Below the pieces are notes generated by a model that ran no database searches, was not told the DNA's origin, and saw only the letters and a program-made list of their open reading frames with translations. A DNA stretch of 64,000 nt from the NCBI GenBank assembly GCA_001557505.1, contig LSAX01000005.1, forward strand, positions 248,001 to 312,000, in the 5' to 3' direction. Positions 33,508 through 45,836 of this stretch are shown piece after piece. Source of the stretch: Reticulascus tulasneorum (Eukaryota > Ascomycota > Sordariomycetes > Glomerellales > Reticulascaceae). How positions within the stretch are numbered: position 1 is the first letter of the stretch; each line of letters begins with the position of its first letter. The translations under genes and the position numbers were made by a program.

Positions 33508-35355
33508 CTACTTCTTCTCGCATTCCGAGCAAATCTTCATTCGATGCCAGGCGTTAGCAAGATTCCCGCGCACGTTGTAGATGGCCTTGTGGCTCTCCGG
33601 TTGCGAGTTGTATGCCTCGTCGGTGGCTTTGACGAGCAGGGTCGAGCACTTCTTGCCATTGTCGCCGGGCTCGCCCAGGGGTATCACGCCGTCGTAGTGC
33701 CAGCGCCTCCAAGCCCATGACTTGTGGCCCCGCCATTCGCTATCCTTCTCCGAGTCGGCGGCAGCCGAATCTTCGAGTAGTTTGGCCTGGTCCCAGCTCT
33801 GTCCGTTGTCGACGCTGATGTCGACGCGCACGATCTTGCGACCACCACCTGAGTATGCGTAGCCTTGCACAGAGGCCTTTCGGCCCTTCCCGGCGGTGGC
33901 CTCTTCTTCTTTGATGCTGCTGTCATTCTCGGTCCCGGTGGGCAGAGGGGCCCAATCCCCAAGCTTCACTTTCGTGATGGCGCTCGTGATGGGCATCTCC
34001 TGGATGGCAGGCGCATTGTCCCAGTCTGGGTTCGTCTCGTTCGGGCCAAAGCATTTGTAATCCCGCCGCTGCCATTGGCTATGGCTCTCCTCGTCCGAGA
34101 TGGCGATGCGGCTCAACCACTTGACAGATCGTGCGGCAACGTGCCCGGGAACGAGGACCCGCAAAGGGAAGCCGTGGTCTCTGGGCAAGGGCTTGCCGTT
34201 CATAGCGTATGCGAGAATGACATCGCCCAGGGGATCCAAGGCGGTTGACAGGGGTATAGATGCGCCGTAGGCTTCGAGTCCGGAGAATTGGACGTGTCTT
34301 GCCTCGGTGTCACCGCTGATGGCCTTTTGGATGGGAAAGCCGGCATCGGCGAGAACATCTGTCAGTCTTGGGCCCTCCCATTCGGCGCAGGAGATGGCGC
34401 CAACATTCCATTGTAAGCCGTTCGTCGTTTTTGCGTGGTCCGTCATGTCCTTCCGCCTGTTTCCGGAGCATTGTAATGTAGCCGTGATCTTGAAGGGCTT
34501 GAACTTCTCCTTCAGCTCCGTGAGCGTGTACTCCTTGGTCGTGCCATCGAGGAGCTCGATGGTCAGGATATGCTCCTCCGCAGCTTCGTCGAGTTTCGGC
34601 ACCCACATGTGATTCCGCACGTAGAACAGTTCGTTCGGGGTGAGGAAGCTGTCGGCGAGTCCATCTGTCGGTGTTTCTGCGTTTTGGGGTTTGGGCGTGA
34701 GGGTGATTAGTCTCGAATCTCGCTTGGGATCGTCCTGGAACGGGTCCTCGATCTCCTCGGCCGCGGGTTTGCCGTCGACCAGATCGACCGAGTCTATGTA
34801 GCCAATCATATACTGGTCGAGTATCTCGTAGACGTGTGGTGCCTTGTGTATGGTGAAGATGTCCCAGTACGGGTCAATGCTGCCACCAGCCGCGCGGAGA
34901 ATGACCTCCCCTCCGGGATGCGCCTCCACCCAATCCGTGATGTCGTACACCTTGTCACCACGTGTCACCCATGGGCTACCCGACTTTGCGTCGTGTTTCC
35001 TGACATCGCACAAACGAAATCGGGGTAGGGTCGGGTCTCGGCCGTCGGTCGAGGGAGGGGCTGCGTCGGTGGTAGCAGTGTCATCGTCTGTGGAGGTGCT
35101 GGACGGCTCAGACAGGACGAAGAATAGTGATAGAAGGCCGCCGCTCGCAAGCAGTGTCATGGCTGCTGGATTTCGGTTGCCGAGCGGTCGGCGCCATCTT
35201 GGAGGCGAGGTGCGGGCCGAGCTCGGAGTCGTGGCTGAAGTATGGCTTGAACGGATAGCACGAGTCGCAGTCGTCGTCATCGTCGTCTGGGGGCATCTTG
35301 ATTGTCGAGCAGCAAGCTTCAGAAGCTCGCGAGAAAGACGTTGCGTTGCGAACAT
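33508..35355 (-). CDS. Sulfite oxidase, mitochondrial (cytochrome b5 + molybdenum cofactor)
   Basis: A single intronless frame of 615 residues. The first 60 residues are Arg/Ser/Thr-rich, a mitochondrial presequence, followed by a hydrophobic stretch TLLASGGLLSLFFVLSE that would act as a sorting or membrane segment. A cytochrome b5 domain spans about residues 108-190, with heme-ligand histidines in EAHPGGE and IHKAPH. The molybdopterin-binding domain begins near residue 235 (ELFYVRNHMWVP) and contains the molybdenum-ligand cysteine in LQCSGNRR (about residue 296). The C-terminal dimerisation domain has VDISVDNGQSW and WRRWHY. Lack of the nitrate-reductase FAD/NADH module rules out nitrate reductase. 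It oxidises sulfite to sulfate in the intermembrane space, passing electrons to cytochrome c. Confidence 0.92.
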   Translation of the reverse strand: MFATQRLSRELLKLAARQSRCPQTTMTTTATRAIRSSHTSATTPSSARTSPPRWRRPLGNRNPAAMTLLASGGLLSLFFVLSEPSSTSTDDDTATTDAAPPSTDGRDPTLPRFRLCDVRKHDAKSGSPWVTRGDKVYDITDWVEAHPGGEVILRAAGGSIDPYWDIFTIHKAPHVYEILDQYMIGYIDSVDLVDGKPAAEEIEDPFQDDPKRDSRLITLTPKPQNAETPTDGLADSFLTPNELFYVRNHMWVPKLDEAAEEHILTIELLDGTTKEYTLTELKEKFKPFKITATLQCSGNRRKDMTDHAKTTNGLQWNVGAISCAEWEGPRLTDVLADAGFPIQKAISGDTEARHVQFSGLEAYGASIPLSTALDPLGDVILAYAMNGKPLPRDHGFPLRVLVPGHVAARSVKWLSRIAISDEESHSQWQRRDYKCFGPNETNPDWDNAPAIQEMPITSAITKVKLGDWAPLPTGTENDSSIKEEEATAGKGRKASVQGYAYSGGGRKIVRVDISVDNGQSWDQAKLLEDSAAADSEKDSEWRGHKSWAWRRWHYDGVIPLGEPGDNGKKCSTLLVKATDEAYNSQPESHKAIYNVRGNLANAWHRMKICSECEKK

Positions 35356-37216
35356 TGGAGCTATTCAATGGACGAGAGGAGGCACGGAGAAGCTTCGGAT
35401 TTGGCCAGGATGGAGCATCAGAGAGCGACAAGGAGACGTCGAAGCATCACCGCGGCTCGTTTGCAACGGGGGACCGACCGCCTTTGATTGTGGACGACGT
35501 CAATGGTGGAGAGAGTGAAGAGTAGACTGACTGCACGGAAAGAAGTGGAGATTTATTTGTCGCGCGGAACAGCATGTACGTAAGAGGCAGAGACGGTTAA
35601 CACGGGAGCATTACTACCCAGGTAGGTAGGTGGTAGGTAAGTTGGTAAGTGAGTGAGTGAGAGTAGGGAAATCGGAATTAGTGACGGTGAAGGTCTCGTG
35701 GGTTCGGGAGATTATCGGCGACCACAGGAAGGCGGTAGCGAAAATTGTCAGACAGCCGACTTTGATGATGGATGACTCTCGGAAACCAAAATGGAGGAGA
35801 TGACATGGCAAAGGTCGGTCCCATGATAGATAACCTGGGGGTACTGTAGTACGGAGTAGAGATTAATCAGACGAGAAGGCTGGCTGGATGACCTGCCCTG
35901 ACCCGGTCTAGCTTCATCTCTCCGCACCTTCGAAGTAGTAGCTAACTGTTGTTGAGACGCAGCCATTCGCAGGACTAGATGTCTACTCGCCATGGGATAT
36001 AAGTATTGGATGTGTCATTCACCGACGATTGCCGATATGCTCTACGAGCGAACCGACGTCACAGGGGGATGGGGGAGGGTGGATTTATGCACGTAGGGAC
36101 GGGAGACGGTCCCCGACAAACGCCGTTCGAATTAAGTATTGGCTACTTTATTAGCTAAACATGGGGAGTTCTAGGATGGAACTAAAGCAATGTACATGAT
36201 ACCATGTATGTAGCTGCCGGCATGCCAATTCATGCACACTGCCACGTAGTCGGTGTGTACTCCAGAGAGGCAGAATAGTAGTAGGTGCGAGAACGCCGCT
36301 TATTATCGCGGTTGGGTGGAGTACGTACAGAGGCAAGTTGCATGTCTGTGGTGATATATTACTGTATTGACAGTTCCTCGGGTCTGTTCTGTCATTTAGA
36401 CTAAGATAGTAGGTGTCAGATGCTAGCCAGTTAGCTAATTACCTATTACAGTGGCAGCTCGCTGTGTGGGGATGTATCAGGGTATCCAATTTTGTCATAC
36501 CTGGAAGCCCACTTGTCCAAACAAAATTTGAGGTTCGCCTGGTGACTCCGACAGAATTTAAACCTCGCAATGAAACTCGTAGACCTAGCACTGATAGTCG
36601 CTATAATTCCCTCAGTCCCCAATTCGACGAACGAATCGATGAATGCCCTCATTAACCCAATAATCCTGCCCTCTTATCTCCGGTCTCGGGTTCTTTGGCG
36701 CATCGATTGCTATTCGGTTCATCCTCCGCAGGGACGGCCAAGACCGCCTTTTCAGATCCCGATGCAGAATGGAAATGTGAACAAATGCAGATGGTTCATG
36801 TGACTGCCAACCAACCGAGATGTGTATTGTGACATATCATCTCATCCCATTGGTTCATTAACAGTCCTTGTCTTTGGTGAATGCAATCAAATGTAGACTG
36901 CCAGGGATGCTATCCCAACGCTCGCAGGATTGAATGTTGGTAGGCCCTTCATCTCTCTTTGTGCAGCAGAGGGCGGGTGCAATCATTGTTTCCAGGTCCT
37001 CAATTACAACCGATTCTAGCAAGGGAATGTTACTCGATATCGAGCCAATGACCAAGAAATGGGCCTGGAGGCAAAGCAGGAACACGACCATTCTATGAAA
37101 CACAAAGTTACAATCCAGTGTGCAGATCCCACTATTCCACCATCGATCAACGAACATGAACAAGACTCCAACCCAATTCTCCAAACTCAAAGAAAATCCA
37201 AGCCGCACGCAGCCCG
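35356..37216. other. Spacer with sulfite oxidase promoter and a GGTA/GTGA simple repeat
   Basis: 1.86 kb upstream of sulfite oxidase, ending at the stop of the next minus-strand gene. A run of degenerate AGGT/GTAG/GTGA units lies at 35617-35664. A 74-codon plus-strand frame from 36580 starts with a hydrophobic segment but has no further support. Region 36100-36900 is AT-richer than average. No gene is called. Confidence 0.5.
35617..35664. repeat. Short degenerate AGGT/GTGA simple repeat
   Basis: A cluster of GTAGGTAGGT, GGTAGGTAAGTTGGTAAGT and GTGAGTGAGTGAG units, part of a class of GGTA-rich motifs that recurs in several spacers of this window. Confidence 0.7.
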
Positions 37217-40200
37217 TCACATAGACACAAGCATGCCAGTTCTGGCCCTCCAGGCATCGCCCTTTGTCATCCTCTTCCGCGGCTGCCCATCTTCCATCTC
37301 CTTCTCATCCTCTTCATCATTCTTCTCCGCCTCGAGGTCGGCCTTGGTCGGCCGGTACGACGGATCCTTGGGACCCCGCTTCCGCTTCGTCCCAGTCTTG
37401 ACCCCGTGCTCGTCTTCCTCGCTGATCAGATCTTCGGAGGCGGCCTCGCTCCCTGTGTCCTCTTCTGGTCGGTAGGCGGAATCGGCTGGCTTGCGTGCCT
37501 TCTTCCTGGACGAGAGGGCGCGCTCTCCACCGCCTCCCTCGCCATGAGCATCATCACTACTTTTATCACGTCGTCCAGGAGGAAACTCCCGGCCCCATTC
37601 GTCACTGTTGCTCTCGTTGTTCGGATCGTACGCCCACATTGATTTCGTACGAGTCACCTTCCCATCCGAGGGGTACAAGGTTTGTGCGTAGTCCGGGTTG
37701 GCCTCAAGGAAATGCTTCCGAACCTCCTTGAAGTTCAACTTATCCTTTGTGATCCACCCGCTCCTGTTCGGTAGCTCGGGACGTCCCCAGGTGTCATACT
37801 CTACAACGCCCGGCGCATTACGGATCCGGCAGCTTTTTGTCGGGTCCGAGTGGGCCTAGAGTCATCATATTAGCAGCTGGGCTCAGCACATCTGGGGGGC
37901 TACTCACATCGACCTGGAATTGTCTGGGCGGATCCATGCCGCCTTGCTTTCCGCCGGTATTTGGTGCCTTGCGGAAGCAGCGCGAACAATACATGTCATC
38001 TTTCGGGACGAATACTATTGTTGAGCTTCCGGTGCTTGTGGCCCTCGGGCTCGTTGTCAATGGTGCAGCCTGCTTAGGGGGAGGTACCTGCGCCGCCTGC
38101 CCCGTGGTCTTTGGACCTGATCTGGACACCACAGCAGGCTTAGATACAGGTACAGACGTCGCCGGTTTACCCTTTGGAAGCACATTTGTCTCAGCTACGG
38201 CCTTCGGCGGACTAATCTGCTCCAAGATTGAACCGGCTAGAGGAGGATCGGTTGTCGTAGGCCCACTTGCCAGGGGAGCAGTGGTTGACGATCCAGCTGG
38301 ATTTGACGGAGTCGTTACTGTCACGAGTGGCATCATGGAAGTTGATTTCAGCGGCTGCTTCCCCTTTGCTTTCTCGGATAGGGTTACCGCTGCTGAAGCC
38401 ACAGGGTTCCAAATCCCCAGCCCTTGGAGATTTGTCTCCTCCTCGGCCTCCTTGGCAAGCCTGTCATCCAACTTCCTCGCCCGTTTCGCTGTCCGTCTGA
38501 CGGCTTCTTGCTCAGACCGGGTAATAATATCGAGTTCGTCGCCGTTGTGAACCTTCTCTACATGCTCGTTCCACTGACGCTGGCTCATGTAGCCAACCAT
38601 GGCTCCGCACTTCTCAAAGAACGGGCACCTCTTGTCGCGTCGGTCCAAGCCAGCATCGCCCTCTGGATCCCAGAGCGAGTGCCCGGGATAGAACGGCTCT
38701 TGCGTCACGACGAGGGGAGGCGGTCTCGAACCAGTCAGGACATCCCAGAGCTGGTAGACGTGGCATTCAATGTGCGAGACCTGGAACTGTCTGCTTTCGA
38801 ACTTCCCCAGCTGGTCTCGCTCATTCATCGGTACCAGAAATGATTTGTAGCAGAACGGACATTGCGTCTGCGGCTTCCCGCCGTGCTTCTTTTCAAAGTG
38901 CGCGAGAACGTCGGAGGGAACGAGTCCTGAAAGCGGCTCCCTGCAACCGCGCGCCGGACACTCGGTAGGGGGATCCATATATGGATTCGGACCAGGTCGA
39001 TCATGCCACAGCAGGGGGTAGGACAACAGTCGCGATGGTCCGCGAGCAGGCTGACGTATCCTTGACCGATTCAAGAAGGCTTCCTCACCCACATACAGAG
39101 GATCGAGCGGCGGGATCCACGTCTTCCAGTAAGACTCGGGATAGATGTCAAACGGAGTGATGTCTTTGCCCCCGTTATAGTCCTCCCGCTGGGCGCGGCA
39201 CTCTGCGATATGCAGCTGTTTTCCTAACGGTTCACCGTCAAGACCGTTCTTAGCATGCAAAGGATCATCTTCAGGAAGGTTTGCCCAGTCCTTGCGGCAA
39301 AACGGACAGAAACTACCCATGGCTCCTTGGAATCCTTGGCAGTACTTGTTGTGGTTGTCGATGTCTTCGTCCGATAGCTTCGCTTGGGAGAACCCGCACT
39401 TGATGCAATGCGGTTTCCCGGAGTGCTGGAGTCCGCGGCACCGATGCGGGAATTCGTCAAGCGGTGCCAGTTTGTCGGCGTCTTCCTTGGTGTTCCAGAC
39501 CCGGTCGCCGCATGTCTTGCAGAAGGTACTCTTGCCCCCTGCCTCGGCAAGAGGAACACAGACCCGATCGTGATGCTTGCGGTCAGTCTTGTCCATGAGC
39601 TTTGTGTGATCACGGCCGCAGCGGTCGCAGAACAGGTAGACTTGCTCTTTGGCGCTGGCTATGGGAGGCGGAAGCGGTCTTGGGAGCGGGCCGGTGGGAA
39701 ATGGAGGGCGCGATTGTTGCAGGATCTTGAACGGATTCATCAACTTTGTTGCTGTCTCTTTTGCCACCCCTTCCGGTACTCCAAGCCTCGTAGACGGCTT
39801 TGCGCGTGACTGTGAGCCATCTGGTTGGGCCCCCTGGTCCGACGTATCTCCGCTTATTTTCAGCAGGTTTCGAAGCTCCTTGAGGTGCTTCTCGCGAAGA
39901 TGCTTCTGCTTCTGCTCTTCAGACCAGTGCTGGAATAGCTGGTCATCACACCAGGGACATTTGCTCGCCACGTGTTTTTGCCTCAAATGCTCTTGCATCG
40001 CCGACCTCTCATTGGAGCGGCAAGTGTATGTACATCCATGGTATGAACACGGAATCACGCGATCAAGAACCAAGTTGCGGGTCGTCCAGTAGTCACTCTG
40101 CAACTGCCTCTGCTCTGATGGAGTCAGGAGGGCTTTTGATACCATGGGCACTCCACTTCCTCCGGTGCGCAACACCGTCTCGACGGGCGGCGCGTTGATG

Positions 40201-42814
40201 GGGATGGAGGGAACAAAGGTGCCGAATATGCTTGGCTGCTTCGACCATGTTTCATGCCTTGGGTCCTTCTCAGGATGTCGCGGTGGTGTCCTTACAGCCA
40301 TCCTACGAGCAAATGTCTGATTCTTGGGAATCCCTTTCGCAGGCGGCACTAGGCTGGGTTCCGTCAAAGTTGGCACCGCAGTTGCGGCTGTCTTCACTTC
40401 TGAGAAACCACTAGCATCGCTAGCTATTGGAGCCAGATTCATCTGTCGTCGATACATGGATGCTGCACCGTATCGCGGACCCCATGGGATGCTTGAATCG
40501 AGCATCTTAACTGCCGGGGCGTCAGTAACGAGCAGAAGATCATGCAGAATCACGTACCAAAGTCATTTCCATCACCTGAAGTAGTGTAGACATAAATTCT
40601 ACGCCCGGACATGAGGCGCCGAATTCCCCTCATCTCGGCATCTGTAGTGTCAGGGCCGACCACGAACCAACGCGTCTCCCATCCCTCATGGTCCTTGTCA
40701 ACGTCAGGATCACCACTGAGCGCGAGATAGTCCGTGTCCTTGTTATAGGAAAAGCTCGGGTATTGCTTTCTCATCGCGGCCACTTGGCTTTGAAACTCTG
40801 CTACCGAATTGATATCCTCTTTCAGGGAGACCCTATTTGCGGACTGGATTTTCATTCTGCCCGGCTGGATATACGTCTCACCACCATAGATGGGCTGAAT
40901 GACGAAAAATGGGCATGGTACTTCAGAAGGATCCTTGGGAAGATCCGAGTCTACCATGAATTTGGACAGGCTTTGTTGGGCCACATCGTCACTCTCCAAG
41001 CCTTCAGGTTTGATTCTCACAGGCTCATTCGGTGGTGGATAGTTCTCCGAGAAGTTGAAGAAATCCGTTCCATGCCAGATCCGGTATTCATGTGCCCCCT
41101 TTAGCCCCCCTGCCTCCGAGATAGTGGCGCGGAGGTCTTTCAAGGCGTCGAGGAACCCTTTGTGGTTTGTGTATCTTGATTCTCGGGCCTCGGCGGAAGA
41201 CTGATAGCCTGGTAGGTAGAAGATCGCCTTCCACTTGCTGATGTCTTCATGGTCCACGTACACGGTCTCTCTACGCTCCGAACACTGCTGCATAGCTTCC
41301 AAAAGGCCCGATGGCAACTCAAGACCAGCATAGTAGGGGCGGCCATGGAGGTCTTGTAGCATATTGCCGCTTTTGTCCTTGAACTGGTAGTCGGCATGAC
41401 TATAGTCGGTGACCAAGCCCTGCTCATTGCGAGCGAACCCAAAGAGCACATCCTGTGCAGTTCTCAGGAGTGGCATGTACTGGTTAATGCCCCAAACTTT
41501 TCCGTTCATTTCGTTATCATAAAAGGTATCTTTGGGGGGCAGCTTAAAGTAAGCAAGCCGTTGAGGTTCATTCGCCCTAGGAATGTGCGCCAGTCTGACC
41601 AAACCAAGCTCAGAATCCCTCGTGTCTGGCTCCCAATGCTTTGGGGTTTTCTCTCCTTCCAGGTGCACGAAGTAGGCGCAACAGCTTGTGTGGCTGTGCG
41701 GATCCTTTCGAAAGTGGCCTTCGAGATGCTCGATGATGGGACTGCCCTTGCTGATTGGTAGATTTGCATGGATGGTTTTCAAGACTTTCCTGCTGCTCCG
41801 ATCAAAGTGCGTGAGAACTACTTTTCGCTTTGCATTACCATCGCGGCATGACAACAATTGCTGAACTGCGACATTGACTGTCACCCGGTTTGTGGGAACG
41901 AAGTTTAATCTGCCCTGGTAACCGTAAAGATGAATCCATACTCTGTCTTGATTGAACGGCTCTTCTCTGCGGAGAGACCCGGCCTCTGGGTTGCTGGGGG
42001 TTGCAGCCACTGGGAGTAGCGATTTGGATGTCCCTGGAGAATTCTGGATCTCGATTGAAGACCCCCAGAGACTACTATCCTCCGAGTCATCGGAACCAGA
42101 CTCTTCAGGAGACATAGTCCCTACATCCGAAAGGTCCTCAATGCTGTCAGCATCGTAGTCGCTCCCACCACCACGGATATTCAGCTCGGTTGAAGTGTCG
42201 GTCTGGCGCAGGCTAGACGAAGCAACAGGAACTGTACTGAAATCGGCTTCTCTTCCCTTCAACTGATCCATGCCCCAGTTCCTTTGGTCGTGGGCGGTCA
42301 AGAAGTGTAGCGGAGGGCGAACCTGGATCTCCTGAACACCTTCGTCATCGCTCATATCCGCATTTCGCTGCAGCGGCAGGAAAATGCGCGACAATGCTGG
42401 TTCCACTGGCAGACCAAAGTAAAGCATGGCGAATTTGGTTGCCAGCGAGATCTTGTGTCCACGGAACCGGCTGGACAGTAATCCGTTGTACCGCCGCGTA
42501 TTCTCCTGTTGGAGCTGGACAAGACTGGCGGGCTCGAGGGCCGGCAAGAACAGACGCTGCTCGTGGGGAGTGAAGTAAGCTTGAAGCACATCGTCGATGG
42601 CCACATCCGGCCGGGCAAGGATAGTGGCGAACTCCCTCTCCTTCTCTATCCAAGCATCATCTGTGCTTTTGATCAGAGCGTTCCATCTTTTGTGAGGGTT
42701 TACCAGCGAATCTCTTGAAGGCTTTCCAGATTGCGCCGAGCCATCTCGGTCGGGCTGTCTTTGCTTCCCTGACTGGGTGGTGAATCTGCGGCGTTCGGGA
42801 CTAGGCCTCTCCAT
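37217..42814 (-). CDS. Giant protein of unknown function with many Cys/His zinc-finger-like clusters
   Basis: Three exons on the minus strand: 42814-40558, 40510-37908 and 37855-37217, giving 1832 residues. Both introns (47 and 52 bases) have good donors (GTACGT, GTGAGT) and CTGAC/CTAAT branch regions, and the frame is continuous, so what looks like three proteins is one. I do not recognise the family. Residues 1-750 contain no obvious known domain. From about residue 905 there are eight or more Cys/His groups: CSYHGCTYTC...H...H, CPWC...H...H, CDRCGRDH...H...C, CKTC...HRC, CIKC...H...C, CPFC...H...C, CPARGC...H...H with CPFC, and CPFFEKC...H...H. A Ser/Thr/Pro-rich linker follows, then CSRC, and a charged C-terminus with KRKRG. 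It may bind nucleic acid or other proteins in the nucleus; that is inference. Confidence 0.72.
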
Positions 42815-44531
42815 CTGAGAAACGAAAAGAAGTTCTCATGTAAAGTTTAATTGCGAAATTGAGCTGTTCACTGTGAAATATTTGCTGTTTAAAAAGCGGA
42901 GGAGGAGGAAGACGGATCAAGGAGCTGATTGTCTGGGAAGAGAGGCAATATGAGGGAACGGCAAACAAAGAACTGAATGGAAGCAGTCGGGAAGAATCCA
43001 TTGACGGTTCCATGCCATTCTCAATCCGATAACTGAGCAACATGTGTAACATTCCAAACACTGACGAATGTATCCTTCCCCAACAGCCCGTTGTGACCGG
43101 GCTATGGGCAATAGGAGTCTAGCATTCCCGCAGGCAGTCAAAGAGCTACGCAACTGACAACCAAGAAGAGAAACATTGGACTTCAACTAAAATAAGCTTG
43201 AGTTGATCAGTCGGGAGAAAAATTGGGTGAAGTGATAGGATTCCACTTAGTTCATCTCATAATGCGCAGTCTCTTCCGAGCGTGCGCTTCTACACGTGGG
43301 CCTTCTTCATACGTGGACAGCTATTATCTCCATTCTTGATAGAGACAGCAATTACCTTCTATATGTGAAATATTGATGACATCAGCAGTCCTGTTTTGTA
43401 TGCCAAATAGTTAGGGTGCCTTCTTTTGACTGATTGAAGTCGACGACAGTACGGCAGTTATCGGCAGATCACTTTGGTGATTGCGATCAGGATTGAAACA
43501 TGATCGAGAATGTTCCATAGCGGCATGACTAGGTTCGGTTCGATATGCTGAAAGAGAACAATGACTACCGTGGACTCCTTTTGTTGCAGATCGCTCGCTT
43601 TCGGCCAGGGATAAAGGCGGTTCAGCACTGACCAAGCTGGTTCAGCCCAATCGACGACGGTTGCGGACAGGACTACCACAGCCACGACTTTAAACAAAGG
43701 AATGGCTGTCTAACTGACCTGCTGAAAACGTATTAGGTGAACTTTTATCGGTGAGAGCTTCCGGCGGCATGGACAACATAGAGGCATGAAGGCTCTGGGA
43801 TGCGATAGCTTACAGTTGTGGATGTCGACAGTTGTCGACAGAAGTCAGGCCACATATCAAGCTTCACAGCTAAGCCCATAGGAAGTGGGGTACAGTGTTA
43901 GCAGAACAGTACAAACTCCCAGGCTAGACTCCTCGCCTCTCACATTCTCATCTGACCAGTCTATACATTCTAGGTTGAGACCTAATCCATGGAGCTGAGG
44001 TTGAAGCCCAGTTCTTTAACTGATGGATCAGGCGAGTGGGAGGTGCCTGGACGTACGGGCAACAGGTGGCTCTCATTGTGCCCGATACAGCCGTCAAGTT
44101 TTGTGTGCTGGTTAGCACGAACCCATCGCCGGCATTCGCCGTCAAGACGTCCCTATATGCCGTCCATCCCCGGAGCGTGATAACCTGATGTGAAGTTGTA
44201 TATGTATGTACACTACCCCCCCTGTGATATCTGTTAGTTCGATATTTTTGGCGCTGGGCCGAGCCAATAAAAGGCCATGTGAGTCTTTCTGAAAGTGATC
44301 CATCTAACAAACCACAAACATTCAGATATCAGAATGTAAGCATTTCTTTTGGTACGAAGTAGCAAAAAAGTTGTAGATCATGCGATTCAACTGTTGACAG
44401 CAATAACATACCGAGTTTTCTATCCAAGTCCCAGTAGTGATGCATATACTGGAGCGGCCAGGTACCTGTAGCGCTCATGTAATATACTAAGCTTCATTGG
44501 CATGATACCACTTCAACTAGATATGGTCATC
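42815..44531. other. Spacer between NLR gene and the zinc-finger giant
   Basis: 1.7 kb between two minus-strand genes, so it holds the promoter of the giant gene and the 3' end of the NLR. Two overlapping minus-strand frames of 75-80 codons (43411-43697) have coding-like stretches but no splice support. A direct repeat GTCGACAG-TT-GTCGACAG lies near 43828-43845. Confidence 0.45.
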
Positions 44532-45836
44532 CTAATTTACCGCTTGCAAGATGTCGGTGAGCAATTGCTCTGAAATTTGTCGATCAGGGTGGTCTTCTGC
44601 AAGCGTCCTCTTCTGAATCATCACTACATGCTCAAGCAGCTTGACTGCCTTTTTGACCTGTCCGTCTGCCTTATATGCTCTTGCGAGCTCGTGTTGTGAT
44701 GCTAGTCGGTGAGGGTGGTCTTCTGCAAGTGTCCTTTTAACTTGTACAACATGCTCAAGTAACTCGACTGCCTTTTTGACCTGTCCGTCTACCTCATATA
44801 CGCTTGCGAGCTCGTGCTGTGATGTTAGTCGGTCAGGGTGGTCTTCTGTAAGTACCGCTCCTTCAACTCGTACAACATGCTCAAGTAACTCGACTGCCTT
44901 TTTGACCTGTCCGTCTGCCTTATATGCTGTAGCGAGCTCGTGTTGTGATGCTAATCGGTCAGGGTGGTCTTCTGCAAGTACCGCTCTAACTTGTACAACA
45001 TGCTCAAGCAGCTTGACTGCCTTTTTGACCTGCCCGTCTGCCTTATATACCATTGCGAGGGTGTGCTGTGATGCTAGTCGATCAGGGTGATCTTCTATAA
45101 GTGCCCCTCTAACTCGTACAACATGCTCAAGCAGCTCGACTGCCTTTTTGACCTGCCCGTCTGCCTCATATACCATTGCGAGGACGTGTTGTGATGCTAG
45201 TCGGTGAGGGTGGTCTTCTGCAAGTGCCCTTTTAACTTGTACAACATGCTCAAGTAACTCGACTGCCTTTTTGACCTGCCCGTCTGCCTTATATACCATT
45301 GCGAGGGTGTGCTGTGATGCTAGTCGATCAGGGTGATCTTCTGCAAGTGCCCTTTTAACTTGTACAACATGCTCAAGTAACTCGACTGCCTTTTTGACCT
45401 GCCCGTCTGCCTTATATACCATTGCGAGGGTGTGCTGTGATGCTAGTCGATCAGGGTGATCTTCTATAAGTGCCCCTCTAACTCGTACAACATGCTCAAG
45501 CAGCTCGACTGCCTTTTTGACCTGCCCGTCTGCCTCATATACCATTGCGAGGACGTGCTGTGATGTTAGTCGGTCAGGGTGGTCTTCTGTAAGTACTGCT
45601 CTAACTTGTACAACATGCTCAAGCAGCTCGACTGCCTTTTTGACCTGCCCGTCTGCCTCATATACCATTGCGAGGGTATTTTGTGATCCTAGTCGGTCAG
45701 GGTGGTCTTCTGCAAGTATCCCTCTTTCAACTCGTACAACATGTTCAAGCAGCTCGACTGCCTTTTTGACCAGTCCGTGACTCCGATATATTCTTGCTAG
45801 CTCGTGTTGAACTTCCAGTAGGGAGGGATGGTCTTC
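44532..45836 (-). repeat. Array of nearly identical 123/126-base TPR units
   Basis: Ten full units plus a terminal half unit. Each begins with EDHP and contains the block DGQVKKAVELLEHVV almost unchanged. Most units are 123 bases, three are 126. Inner units 4 and 5 encode identical peptides, and units 3 and 6 differ at only two positions. The first unit (SHGLVKK) and the last are the most diverged, the pattern left by internal unit gain and loss. Confidence 0.95.

Noticed and set aside
36580..36803. Small plus-strand frame starting MKLVDLALIVAIIP, a possible secreted peptide
   Set aside because: The hydrophobic segment is a weak signal peptide, few cysteines follow, and there is no splice or context support.
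43411..43697. Overlapping minus-strand frames with coding-like stretches
   Set aside because: Two different frames compete, neither has a good start context nor a splice-consistent extension.
44532..45836. Tandem repeats considered as a CRISPR array or satellite
   Set aside because: The units are 123-126 bases, lie within an open reading frame and encode TPR motifs without spacers.
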